From assembly GCA_947650285.1 (NCBI GenBank), contig CANTFL010000228.1, positions 1 through 64,000 on the forward strand: a stretch of 64,000 bases of DNA, written 5' to 3'. The stretch's first letter is position 1; each line of letters starts with the position of its first letter. The notes under the pieces were generated by a model. The model searched no databases. It was not told where the DNA came from and saw only the letters and a list, made by a program, of their open reading frames with translations. This document shows, piece by piece, positions 11,831 to 21,048 of the stretch. Position numbers and translations under genes: made by a program. The DNA is from Hyaloperonospora brassicae (Eukaryota > Oomycota > Peronosporomycetes > Peronosporales > Peronosporaceae).

Positions 11831-13047
11831 CAAAACGCCCCTTCATTGGTATCCTTACGATCTCTTTACTACCTGCAGGCGACAGCAGGTGCAATGCGGC
11901 AAAGAGGAATCCAGTGGTAAGCGGGAGAAAGCCTGGAAAAGATCCGGCGATGGCGTTCGTGACAGAATTCATTTGTGCTGTCGCGAACGCGGCGGCTGGT
12001 CATTGACTGGACTAGCGCCGTCGCCGAAACGAGTAGGGTCAAAGAGAAGCAAGCAGGACACGACAAGGTCGGCCCGGTGTCGAAGTGGCAAAGACGGAGG
12101 CACAGATTTGCGTGTTCGTTGAGGCATATCGTCGGTCGAACAGTAGACGAGTGTTCCACAGGTTGCGTAGCCGAAGGCAGAAATGGCATGACATGTGCCT
12201 ACTCACGGACAAAAGACTCTCTTGCGTTCTTTCACGCTGATGACTCAACACCAGCGCGAAAGAACGCAAGTATTCGTATGAAGGCGACAGCCATCTAGAA
12301 TGGCGCATTGGCAGTCGACGTTCTCAGCTAAGCTAAAGCGATACTCAGTTACGACAACGTAAACGAGGCTGAGACCATAGGTTGCACACCCACATTTGCC
12401 ACTCTGCTGCTAAGCAGGTGGACAGACAACACAAACATGGGCGATCAGCGAAGGAACGCAAACGATCTTGCTGGTGCGAATCTGTCATACAGCCTCGTAT
12501 CATGCTTCGCCTCGAGCAATCGAGGCCGGACGTAAGATGGGTAGTAGCAGCAATCATTTCAGATGATGTCACGGACCTCATGAGCTCAACATGTGGACAT
12601 AACTCAAGCCAAGACTCGGCTAAGTGGGCACACATTTCTTGTGCCCCTTTGGTGGGAGAAGTTGCCCCCCCCATTATTACAGCATAGTTGTCAACAAGAA
12701 CCAGCTAGTGGTCGGTGTGCAATTCCGAGACGTCCAATTTGCAGATAGGGTTCTTCGTCAACTGCGCAAAGGAGGACAACCTATTGAGGGCAGTAGACAC
12801 AACCGAGATCTTGTTCATCGACAACCGTGCCGATGATCGTCACTTGTCGGGTTGAAGTGGTATTAAACAAACAGCAGAACTGAGACATTAAATCGCCTTC
12901 GCCATGTATGCGATAGAGCTGATTGCGCTGCATGCGACATTTGCAAATGCAGTGCATCCTCGGGAAGTAGTCCTCTATTCGATTCCAGTTCCAACAGGTG
13001 TCTACGATAATGTCCACCATCCTCACTTTTTAGGCATTGAGTCACAA
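11831..13047. other. Intergenic, target side of the copia insertion
   Basis: No recognised gene. Short open frames occur on both strands. One begins with ATG at 12904 and reads into the copia LTR; in the reconstructed empty site it would stop after a few more codons, so it is probably not a gene. Confidence 0.45.
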
Positions 13048-13052
13048 GTATC

Positions 13053-13306
13053 TGTTGATGGGTGCACTGTCAATGCACGGTCAACAAAGCCAACTGTGAT
13101 TTGCTACGCACAAGTGACAAGACAGCGATGATACGACAGGGTGTAAACGGTTCACGTGCAGTCTGATAATTCTAGAACTACCTTGAGTGTATGTTCTAGA
13201 ATCCATCAAGATCAGGGAAAGCTACAAGGTAGAAGAAGATAACACGACGAGTAAGTTCATAGGAAAACTAATTCAATACACTTTCCAATTTTCCTTCGAC
13301 ATAACA
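13053..13306 (+). repeat. Copia 5' LTR
   Basis: It starts TGTTGATGGG and ends CGACATAACA. It is identical by eye to 17040-17293. It should hold the element promoter and the transcription start, which I cannot place precisely. Confidence 0.95.
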
Positions 13307-13318
13307 GGTTATGAGCCC
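13307..13318 (+). other. Copia primer-binding site, half-tRNA iMet type
   Basis: Directly after the LTR the sequence GGTTATGAGCCC is the exact complement of the conserved initiator-tRNA-Met anticodon stem-loop (GGGCUCAUAACC, about nt 29-40). It does not match a tRNA 3' CCA end. Drosophila copia and yeast Ty5 are known to prime from a 5' half of tRNA-iMet cut in the anticodon loop; this site fits that scheme. Confidence 0.75.
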
Positions 13319-13352
13319 AAGAGCTTAAGGACCCCTGCCAGAAGCCAGTACG

Positions 13353-15029
13353 ATGAAGAAACCCGATGACCTGCTTGGAACAGACAACTACTTCCATTGG
13401 GAATTCAATATGAAGATGACACTTGCGAGGAAGGGCCTGCTAGAGCACATCTTGGAAGTGAAGTCGGAGCAGGAGATGACGGAGGATTGGAAGGTCAAGG
13501 ACATGAAGGCGTTTGCTATTATTGCTCAAGGGATCGAAGTAAAGCATCAGACGAAGATCCGACATGCTCGCACTGCGAAGGAAGCATGGGAAACACTACG
13601 CGACTACTACAACAAGACAAACCTTCAGAATCGAGTGGCACTGACACGTCGATTGCACGAATTTCGTATGGATGAGGGAGGCGACATGGTGAGCCACCTC
13701 GACCGTTTCGATGAACTTGTTTTGAGTATGGAGGCGGTGGGCGATACCATGGACGACGCACGCCAGATGACATTTCTGCTGAGTAGCTTACCGGCAGAGT
13801 ACGAGATGATTGTGTCCATCATTGAGAATTCCATGGGTGTGACGATGGTGGATGTGAAAGAAAAGCTGTTGAAGGAACACAAGAAGAAGCAGCAGCAAGA
13901 GGTCTCCGAAGGAGCTTTCCGCGTTGGTCGTGGAGGCCATAAACAGGATCGTGGTCGTGGAATGCGCAAACAACGTGGTGCAGAAGAGAGCTGGAAGAAG
14001 AAACAGCCGTTTCGTGGGAAGTGTCACCGCTGTAACAAGATCGGACACAAGCAGTTTGAGTGCCGATCTGCCACCAAGAATGATGGAAATGAAATGGCAT
14101 TCACGGCCACAAACGGATTAAAAAAAGGATGGTTGTTGGACAGCGGCGCCTCGTCACATATGACCCCAGCCGAAGAAGATTTCTTTGAGTACGAGAAATT
14201 GAGAGAAGCCATTCAAGTTCGCGTTGCCGATGGTGCGGTCATGAATGCAATTGGACGAGGAAGCATTCGATTTCGCTGTACGAATGGTACAGCAGTGACT
14301 GTGAATGAAGTATTGCACATTCCAACGCTGGACAGACGACTACTAGCGGTGCCCAAGATCGTCCAGCGTGGGTACAACGTTCGATTCGGTGAAAAATACT
14401 GCGGTATCTACAAGGATAATGTGTTGATGATTTCTGCGAAGCGCATGAGAAGCGTGTACACTCTTGATGTGGAGTATGAGCACGCGATGTTGGTAGAACA
14501 TGAAGACGCTGGTAACAAGTGGGAGCTGTGGCATGCACGAATGGGTCACATTAGCCACAACAAGTTTAAAAAGACAAAGGAGGCTACGGAAGGACTACCG
14601 AATGTAGTACCTGACACGAACAAGAATTTGTGTGGAGGGTGTCTACAAGGGAAACTGTGTGTCGCGAGTTTTCCACAAGAGTCGAAGACAAAGACAACGC
14701 AGCCACTGCAGCTTATTCACTCTGACGTCATGGGCCCTATGAAGAACCCAACTCCTGGTGGGTCACGATACGTATTGTCTCTCGTGGACGATTTTTCAAG
14801 ATTAGTGACTGTATATTTTCTGAAGTCCAAGAGTGAAGTACTGTCGAAGTTCATTGAATTTCGGACCGAGATGGAGCAGCAGGTGGTTTTTGTATTAAGG
14901 CCATACGTACTGACAATGGCGGTGAATACAAAAACAAGAGGTTTGCTTCGTACTGCAAGAAACACGGCATCATCCATCAGAAGACAGTACCCTACAGTCC
15001 TCAACAAAACGGTGTTGCTGAACGGATGA
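13353..15029 (+). CDS. Copia gag-protease-integrase (5' part of polyprotein)
   Basis: ATG at 13353. Residues about 1-190 are a UBN2/copia gag region. A CCHC zinc knuckle (CHRCNKIGHKQFEC) lies near nt 14020-14065 and the protease motif LLDSGASSH near 14135-14160. The gag-pre-integrase HARMGH segment follows near 14530, then the integrase core start (HSDVMGP...YVLSLVDDFSR) near 14715-14800. The frame is meaningful to about 14880. After this it runs on out of frame to 15029, because a single-base deletion (or 2-base insertion) has moved the true integrase frame to the next reading frame. Confidence 0.9.
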   Translation: MKKPDDLLGTDNYFHWEFNMKMTLARKGLLEHILEVKSEQEMTEDWKVKDMKAFAIIAQGIEVKHQTKIRHARTAKEAWETLRDYYNKTNLQNRVALTRRLHEFRMDEGGDMVSHLDRFDELVLSMEAVGDTMDDARQMTFLLSSLPAEYEMIVSIIENSMGVTMVDVKEKLLKEHKKKQQQEVSEGAFRVGRGGHKQDRGRGMRKQRGAEESWKKKQPFRGKCHRCNKIGHKQFECRSATKNDGNEMAFTATNGLKKGWLLDSGASSHMTPAEEDFFEYEKLREAIQVRVADGAVMNAIGRGSIRFRCTNGTAVTVNEVLHIPTLDRRLLAVPKIVQRGYNVRFGEKYCGIYKDNVLMISAKRMRSVYTLDVEYEHAMLVEHEDAGNKWELWHARMGHISHNKFKKTKEATEGLPNVVPDTNKNLCGGCLQGKLCVASFPQESKTKTTQPLQLIHSDVMGPMKNPTPGGSRYVLSLVDDFSRLVTVYFLKSKSEVLSKFIEFRTEMEQQVVFVLRPYVLTMAVNTKTRGLLRTARNTASSIRRQYPTVLNKTVLLNG

Positions 15030-17032
15030 ACCGTACGATTGTTGAGACGGCCAGAAGCATGATGCATTACAAGCGGGTGGCAAAGAAGTGGTGGGCCGAA
15101 GCTGTGAATACGGCGGTGTATTTACTTAACAGAACCACGAACTGCAATCACGAGGAGAAGACTCCTTTTGAACTGTGCTTTAAGACGAAGCCCGAAATTT
15201 CTCACCTACGTGTTCTTACTGACGATGCCAGTGGGAGAAGTGAATCCGGACCACGAGGAGGTGTTGATGAAATGCTACCAATTGAGCAACCTGTTCAGCT
15301 CTTGTTGGAAGACAATAACACTAGTACCACAACAGAAAACAGCATTGTGCCATACAATGAAAACCATGAAGCCAGTGGGAGTGAAGATGACGAACCTCCT
15401 TCCAAGCGATCGCGAATAAACAGCGATGTGGCATTGATAGCAGAAGTTGCCATGATAGCTCGTGATTTACCTGGCTCTTATGCGGAGGCAGTGAATGGAC
15501 CTGACAGATACCAATGGATTAAAGCTATTGAGAATGAATTTGCGGCTCATGAGCGTAACAAGACGTGGACACCAATTGTACGCAAGCCTGGAATGAAACC
15601 AATTGGATCGAAGTGGGTATGGGCTAAAAAGAGTGATGGTCGATACAAAGCACGACTTGTGGCGCTCGGATTCCTGCAACAATATGGTATCAACTTTTTC
15701 GAGACGTACGCGGCTGTCGCCAGTATGAACTCCATCAGGATGCTATTGTCGATTTGCTGCGCAGCAGGATATGTGATCGACCAGCTTGATGTTGATACGG
15801 CCTACCTGAATGCCGACCTACAAGAAGAAGTATACTTGTTACCACCCAAAGGGATGAAAATTGGCAGCGAGTTTGTACTTAAATTGAATCGCGCGCTTTA
15901 CGGACTTAAGCAGGCTGCAAATGCCTGGAATAAGACGATTCACAATGCATTACTGGAAATGGGATTTGTCGCGTGCGGTGCTGATCGATGCATATACAAG
16001 ATAAAGGATGGTGAAGGCTGGGCGTACGTGTGCTTATACGTTGATGATATGATTGTGGCTGCAAAAGAAGCAACCACGGTACGCAAGGTGAAAGAACAAA
16101 TCTCTCAGCGGTTTCAAACCAAAGACCTTGGTCCAGTGAAGCACTTGCTTGGAATGGAAGTTATGTACGACCGAAAGAAGCGTGAGATGTTTATTTCGCA
16201 ACAAAGATACATCGAGGAGACTGCAGACATGTTTGGACAGACTCAAGCCCGACCAACTGGTAACCCATGTGATCAGAGCATGAAACTGTCCAGCGCAAAC
16301 AGTCCAAAGTCCGATGTCGAAAGACAAGCCATGAGTCGTACACCGTACCGCCAATTGCTGGGACGACTGCTGTTTATAGTGACCACGACCAGACCAGACG
16401 CAGCATTTCCTGCGAGCCAACTTGGACGATTTGCAGAAAACCCTGGCTCACAACACTGGAAGGCACTGATCAAAGTGCTAAGATACCTCCGCTCGACGAG
16501 TGGTTTTGGATTACACTACAGTGTTGACAAACTACAGCAACAACTAACAGCGTATAGTGACGCCGATTGGGGAAACAGCTTGGACGACCGTCGATCGGTA
16601 TCTGGTGTTTTGCTGGTGCTTAATGGAGGCCCTGTTATATTTAAGTCTAAGTACCAACGCACCGTTGCATTGAGTACTTCTGAGGCTGAATACATGGCGC
16701 TAAGCATGTGCACTCAAGACATACTATGGGCAAGGATGTTAATGGCTGACCTCGGATTCGAGCAGAAGAATCCTACTGTCATCTACGAGGATAATCAAGG
16801 AGCCATTGCTCTCGCAACAAACCCAGGATACCATGCGCGGACTAAACACGTAGACATACGTCACCACTTTGTCCGAGAGAAAGTTCTGGCCGGTGATATA
16901 AAGGTGATCTACAAGGAGACGGAACATCAACTTGCCGACATACTAACGAAGGCACTCGGCACCAAGCGATTCCAGTACCTCCGTGCCGGAATGGACATCA
17001 AGGTACGTGATGGACCCGAGCATCAACAGTGA
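14882..17032 (+). CDS. Copia integrase tail, reverse transcriptase and RNase H
   Basis: In this frame the integrase core continues (IRTDNGGEYKNK near 14900, PYSPQQNGVAERMN near 14990-15035). An ATG in frame at 15026 is probably not a true start. After HLRV near 15205 the usual integrase C-terminal stretch appears missing, and an acidic linker with a KRSR motif follows. The reverse transcriptase has an intact YVDD at 16037-16048. RNase H (YSDADWGNSLDDRRS, later DNQGAIALA) runs to the stop at 17030-17032. The copy needs integrase from elsewhere. Confidence 0.9.
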   Translation, partial: GGFCIKAIRTDNGGEYKNKRFASYCKKHGIIHQKTVPYSPQQNGVAERMNRTIVETARSMMHYKRVAKKWWAEAVNTAVYLLNRTTNCNHEEKTPFELCFKTKPEISHLRVLTDDASGRSESGPRGGVDEMLPIEQPVQLLLEDNNTSTTTENSIVPYNENHEASGSEDDEPPSKRSRINSDVALIAEVAMIARDLPGSYAEAVNGPDRYQWIKAIENEFAAHERNKTWTPIVRKPGMKPIGSKWVWAKKSDGRYKARLVALGFLQQYGINFFETYAAVASMNSIRMLLSICCAAGYVIDQLDVDTAYLNADLQEEVYLLPPKGMKIGSEFVLKLNRALYGLKQAANAWNKTIHNALLEMGFVACGADRCIYKIKDGEGWAYVCLYVDDMIVAAKEATTVRKVKEQISQRFQTKDLGPVKHLLGMEVMYDRKKREMFISQQRYIEETADMFGQTQARPTGNPCDQSMKLSSANSPKSDVERQAMSRTPYRQLLGRLLFIVTTTRPDAAFPASQLGRFAENPGSQHWKALIKVLRYLRSTSGFGLHYSVDKLQQQLTAYSDADWGNSLDDRRSVSGVLLVLNGGPVIFKSKYQRTVALSTSEAEYMALSMCTQDILWARMLMADLGFEQKNPTVIYEDNQGAIALATNPGYHARTKHVDIRHHFVREKVLAGDIKVIYKETEHQLADILTKALGTKRFQYLRAGMDIKVRDGPEHQQ

Positions 17033-17039
17033 GTGGGAG
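17031..17039 (+). other. Copia polypurine tract
   Basis: GAGTGGGAG lies immediately before the 3' LTR and overlaps the stop codon of pol. This is the expected site for plus-strand priming. Confidence 0.75.
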
Positions 17040-17293
17040 TGTTGATGGGTGCACTGTCAATGCACGGTCAACAAAGCCAACTGTGATTTGCTACGCACAA
17101 GTGACAAGACAGCGATGATACGACAGGGTGTAAACGGTTCACGTGCAGTCTGATAATTCTAGAACTACCTTGAGTGTATGTTCTAGAATCCATCAAGATC
17201 AGGGAAAGCTACAAGGTAGAAGAAGATAACACGACGAGTAAGTTCATAGGAAAACTAATTCAATACACTTTCCAATTTTCCTTCGACATAACA
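17040..17293 (+). repeat. Copia 3' LTR
   Basis: 254 bp, identical by eye to the 5' LTR at 13053-13306. It is followed by the target duplication GTATC. Confidence 0.95.
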
Positions 17294-17298
17294 GTATC

Positions 17299-18849
17299 GA
17301 CGCAGAATGTGCAATGTAAACCACGCGGCACTTAAAGCGCACATCCATAACAGTGAAGTCAATCTACAAATCTCACTGTTAAAGCTACCTCAACAGATGG
17401 CATCGATACACATGTTCCGAAAGTTCGCACACACTGAATGTGCAGGCAAGAAGCGGTGAAACGAGAACTGTTTTCAAAATTAGAAAGACAACCAGATGAG
17501 ATATTTAGAGGAAACACTACCAATGGTATATTATTGTACGCAAAACATGTATGCCGACACTCATACAGGCCGACCACCTGCCCACACCTCATTGCACGCA
17601 TTTCCGTGAAAGGACTACATATGCAGAGGCAGAATGTTTTTCTGAGCCCGCCGGTAAGCAAATCGTCGTCATCTACGATCAAATGTTACCGTCAGGGGTA
17701 TAACTTCCTTTTGTACTTCAGTCTGCACTCAGATAGTTGAAAGCGGTTCCCTTGTATGGAATCTCACAAGAACTACTCATTGATGCCAAGTCCATGATAC
17801 GGGCTCACTCCGATACTCATTACTTGTTACATAATACCCTTTTGCAATATGCGGTGCATCCTAGTAAAACGGATCACCAAGATGGAGCTCCTGTGAAGTT
17901 TCGATTGATGCCAATGCCATATTACGACCTCACCCAAACTGATGAATTGTTATATACTTCACCTTTTTGCTATGCATCCGATGCATGGTTCCAATTCGAT
18001 TCGATAGAATAGATGAAGCACCCTACGCTGCAGTTATCTACACGAGTGCTGTGCTCGAGTAGTATCTGGGCATGTAAGAGATATGCACCACAACTGCTGC
18101 TTTGGCCCCTTTTATAGAAAAAAAGGCGAGAGCTAATTAGACTAATTAAGGCAGGAACGATCCTCTCATGACTTTCAAATGGCAGCCAGACCTGCTTGTA
18201 ACCTATGACAAATCAATTATGTTGGAAACGATCACAACGGTCTGAAAAACATTATGCGTTCAAGACAACTGAACGCTTCTTTTACTGCAACGTTATGAGC
18301 TGATGATCATAATCGGACGCCAATCCTTAGCATGTCGGTATTAAGATGTACTTGACCCCTGGTTGCTGGCAACGCAAAACAATGCGACTCCTGTGTGGCT
18401 TCTCGATAAGCTTCAGCGGCCGAGACCATAAACATGGCTTTGCAATGCATTCTTTGATGCATGTACTTGAGCTCACGAGTCGATCATCTATCTTCACGTT
18501 GCAGACCAGTGAGACACGCAATATGTTCTTGCGAAAAGTCACCACAGTCTCAATCTATTGCGACTTTGCTGTATGTAAGCGCTTGCGATTGCTAGTCGGA
18601 TGCAGTGGAAACCAGTTCCTCGTCCTGGTCCATTCAGTGTCTTCTGACTTCTCCATAAATTCGTATACCAACGCTTGCAAGAAATGCCAACACGCTCTCA
18701 TTACATACCCAACGCATTGAATACATGCAGACTGTGACTACCACGCAGTAGCCGCAATCCAACACTTCGATGTCGATGAAACAAAGACGCCACCAGCTTT
18801 GCTATACCTAGCCAGTGCAATACAGTTTGTCAGTAAAAGACACTTCTGA
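17299..18849. other. Intergenic, nothing recognised
   Basis: This is the right flank of the copia insertion and the 3' flank of the CUE-Smr gene. Several open frames of about 90-125 codons (for example 17438-17740 and 18346-18720) lack domains and conserved features. I cannot support a gene. Confidence 0.45.
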
Positions 18850-20870
18850 TCAGGACAAATCCGTCGAACGGAGTGGAAACACCGTCACTACGCCATGTAG
18901 CTCGCGAGATGCGATCTGGCGTCGGCTCAATGACAGCTGCAGCGCAGTGAGGATGCGTGGCTTGCCATGGATCGAGTGATGTCCAACACCACAGATCAGC
19001 AAGCACCGGCGAATGCGGTGTGTCTGGCAATACTCGATTGCTTCGCGAGCCACCCAGAGCGCTTCCATCACGATCATGCCATGCAGATCGATCGGCCGCT
19101 GGTGTCTATAGCGCGAATCAAATAAACAAACAAATTAGACGCTACTGACGCCATATGCGTTCACCATTACACCGTCTTCGCCAGCTCACTTGAGATGCTC
19201 TTCGTGCGCCAAAAAGTACTCGTGAGCCCACTGGCGCTGGGCATCACGATGTTCACGACGAGCCGTGCTCAATCTGGTCAGCAACGGCAGAATGCGTTAG
19301 ACGCCCTTCACCACTGCCCCACAATACAAAACAATCACTTACTCGCGAATACGCTCGCTTGCAAGAACGTGTTGACCGCGCCTGAATGACGCCAAAACGT
19401 CACAATAGCGATTGCTGAGTTTCTCTCGCGCTGCATTGACCTTATGCTTGCTAGAAACGAGCGTCCAGTTTTCAGTCTGTCCACCTTGACGTAACTTGCA
19501 AGTTGTCTTGGCAGCAGCAATCTCTTCCTCAGCTTCGGCAGCTTCAGCTGCTGCTTCCATTTCGTTCGCTGCACTTAGTGGAGGAGAATGCTGTTCAACG
19601 AGCGGCAAGTTATACACTTCACGCAGAGCGGCCTCTGTAACATCAGAGCTACACCCGTTCAAAATAAAAGTCTATCCACACACGAAAAAAGAGAAGAAAT
19701 CAAACCCACGGCATCTTCTACCACGACTCACATAACCTCACAATGATACCGTACAGTGTGAATGACGCTGCTGCTGACGCTCGGCAGTAACTTCTTCAGC
19801 CGCTCGAGCTTCAGCTGCGTCGTAATGCTCGACTCAAGACGGTGGCGATGATCCCACGCACTGTTCGCAGCCACTTCGCTGCCCTTACCCACGTGATCAC
19901 GCGCTGGCAGCGTCGGGAACGCTATCGACAAAGGCAAAGGTTTCGGCGGCGGTCTGTCATGCAACCGCACTTGAATCGGCTCGTGTGCTCTGCGTCGCTG
20001 CTGCTTCAGTGGGTTTCTCGCCTGTTGCGTTGGCACGCTGTACTTGCTGCCAGTCGCTAATGCTGGGAAATGTCCCAGTGACCCGACATCCGGTCCATTA
20101 ATAATCAGCTCCCGGTGTCGTGCAGCCGCACGTGCGTCGGCACTCACGACGGTCGCATAGCTCTGGACATGATCCAACGCGTGCAAATGCTGCAGCGCTT
20201 CGGCCGCTTTGTTCACGTCGTACTGGTGCCGGTCCAGCACGTCTTCGATCACGTCCACTTTGTAGTCTGGAAACAGCTCAAGCAGCAGCTGCAGTGGATG
20301 AACATCAGCATCCACTACAGCATTAGCATTGGCAGCATCGGCTTTCTCTCCTTCTTCTTCTTCTTCTCCTTCTTCTTCTTCGAGACGCAGCAACACCTGC
20401 TGAACAAAAGCGCCGTCCGTCGCAAGCAGACCGTCTCGCTCGGCATCAGGTAACTGCTCCAGAAGAGCAATGAACGAACTCTTGTGGTCGAGTCCCAAAC
20501 TGCTGCAGAGCTCGTGGAGCGCGAGCGTCGAGTGGGTCCGGCGCTCCTCCAGTGTCCGCTGCTCCTCTTCGCGCATCGTCTTGATGGCGACGAGGCTCAA
20601 AACTTCGTCCACTGCGCGCGACACGTCGCCGTCGCACGAGGTCAGCGCTCGGCTTACTTCAGCTCGCGTGACTTTCGACGGCCCCGGCACGCCGTAGGCG
20701 TCCAGCGGTGCAGTCATTTCCAGCACAACGTCCACGCGCGCGGCGGTCATTGCGTCTTCTGCGTCTGCGATACGGCACAGATCAAGTGACAGGTCCCCGT
20801 CGGCCGTCGACGGCAGCAAAGGCCGCGGCATATTCCGCGGCGCAGGAGGGGCGACGTCCGACGCTCTCAT
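18850..20870 (-). CDS. CUE - DUF1771 - Smr domain protein (four exons)
   Basis: Exons read as 20870-19732, 19648-19343, 19273-19190 and 19105-18850 (594 residues). Introns of 83, 69 and 84 nt all have GT...AG ends and preserve phase 2. The first exon holds a CUE-like three-helix motif (LLLELFPDYKVDVIEDVL...) and a glutamate run encoded by a TTC/CTC repeat at about 20348-20390. Exon 3 is a DUF1771 helix (ARREHRDAQRQWAHEYFLAH). Exon 4 is an Smr domain with the signature DLHGM and GVGHHSIHGKPRI. CUE domains bind ubiquitin and Smr domains act on nucleic acid, often as endonucleases in quality control (compare N4BP2 and yeast Cue2). A role in RNA or translation surveillance is inferred. The start at 20870 avoids overlap with the divergent gene; an upstream ATG at about 21051 in frame would overlap it. 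Confidence 0.85.
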
Positions 20871-21048
20871 TGCAGCGCACTTCAAAACGCCCGGCGACTG
20901 CTCGCGCGGCGCTGGCGAATGTACCAGCGCGAGGGTACAACGATGTGCACCACGCAAATGTCGTGTCGCCCGCGGTGTGGTGCGTCCTGGCGTTGCGCGC
21001 TGAAGTGCCGCGCGTGCGCTTACTTCACCATCTCCGCGACAAAGCGGC
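20871..21048. promoter_or_regulatory. Shared promoter between divergent genes
   Basis: Only 178 bp separate the start codons of the CUE-Smr gene (minus) and the RING ligase gene (plus), so the region must hold both promoters. It is GC-rich, without an obvious TATA box. Confidence 0.55.

Larger units (their letters stand above)
13053..17293 (+). mobile_element. Ty1/copia retrotransposon, 4241 bp, recent insertion
   Basis: It has two 254-bp LTRs that look identical base for base, flanked by the 5-bp target duplication GTATC (13048-13052 and 17294-17298). The internal region carries gag (UBN2 type), zinc knuckle, aspartic protease, integrase, reverse transcriptase and RNase H in copia order, on the plus strand. 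A frameshift near 14880-14890 and an apparent deletion in the integrase tail make this copy defective even though the LTRs show it is young. LTRs end TG...CA. Confidence 0.95.

Noticed and set aside
12904..13131. Short frame interrupted by the copia element
   Set aside because: In the reconstructed empty site it stops about 15 codons after the insertion point, and it has no recognisable features.
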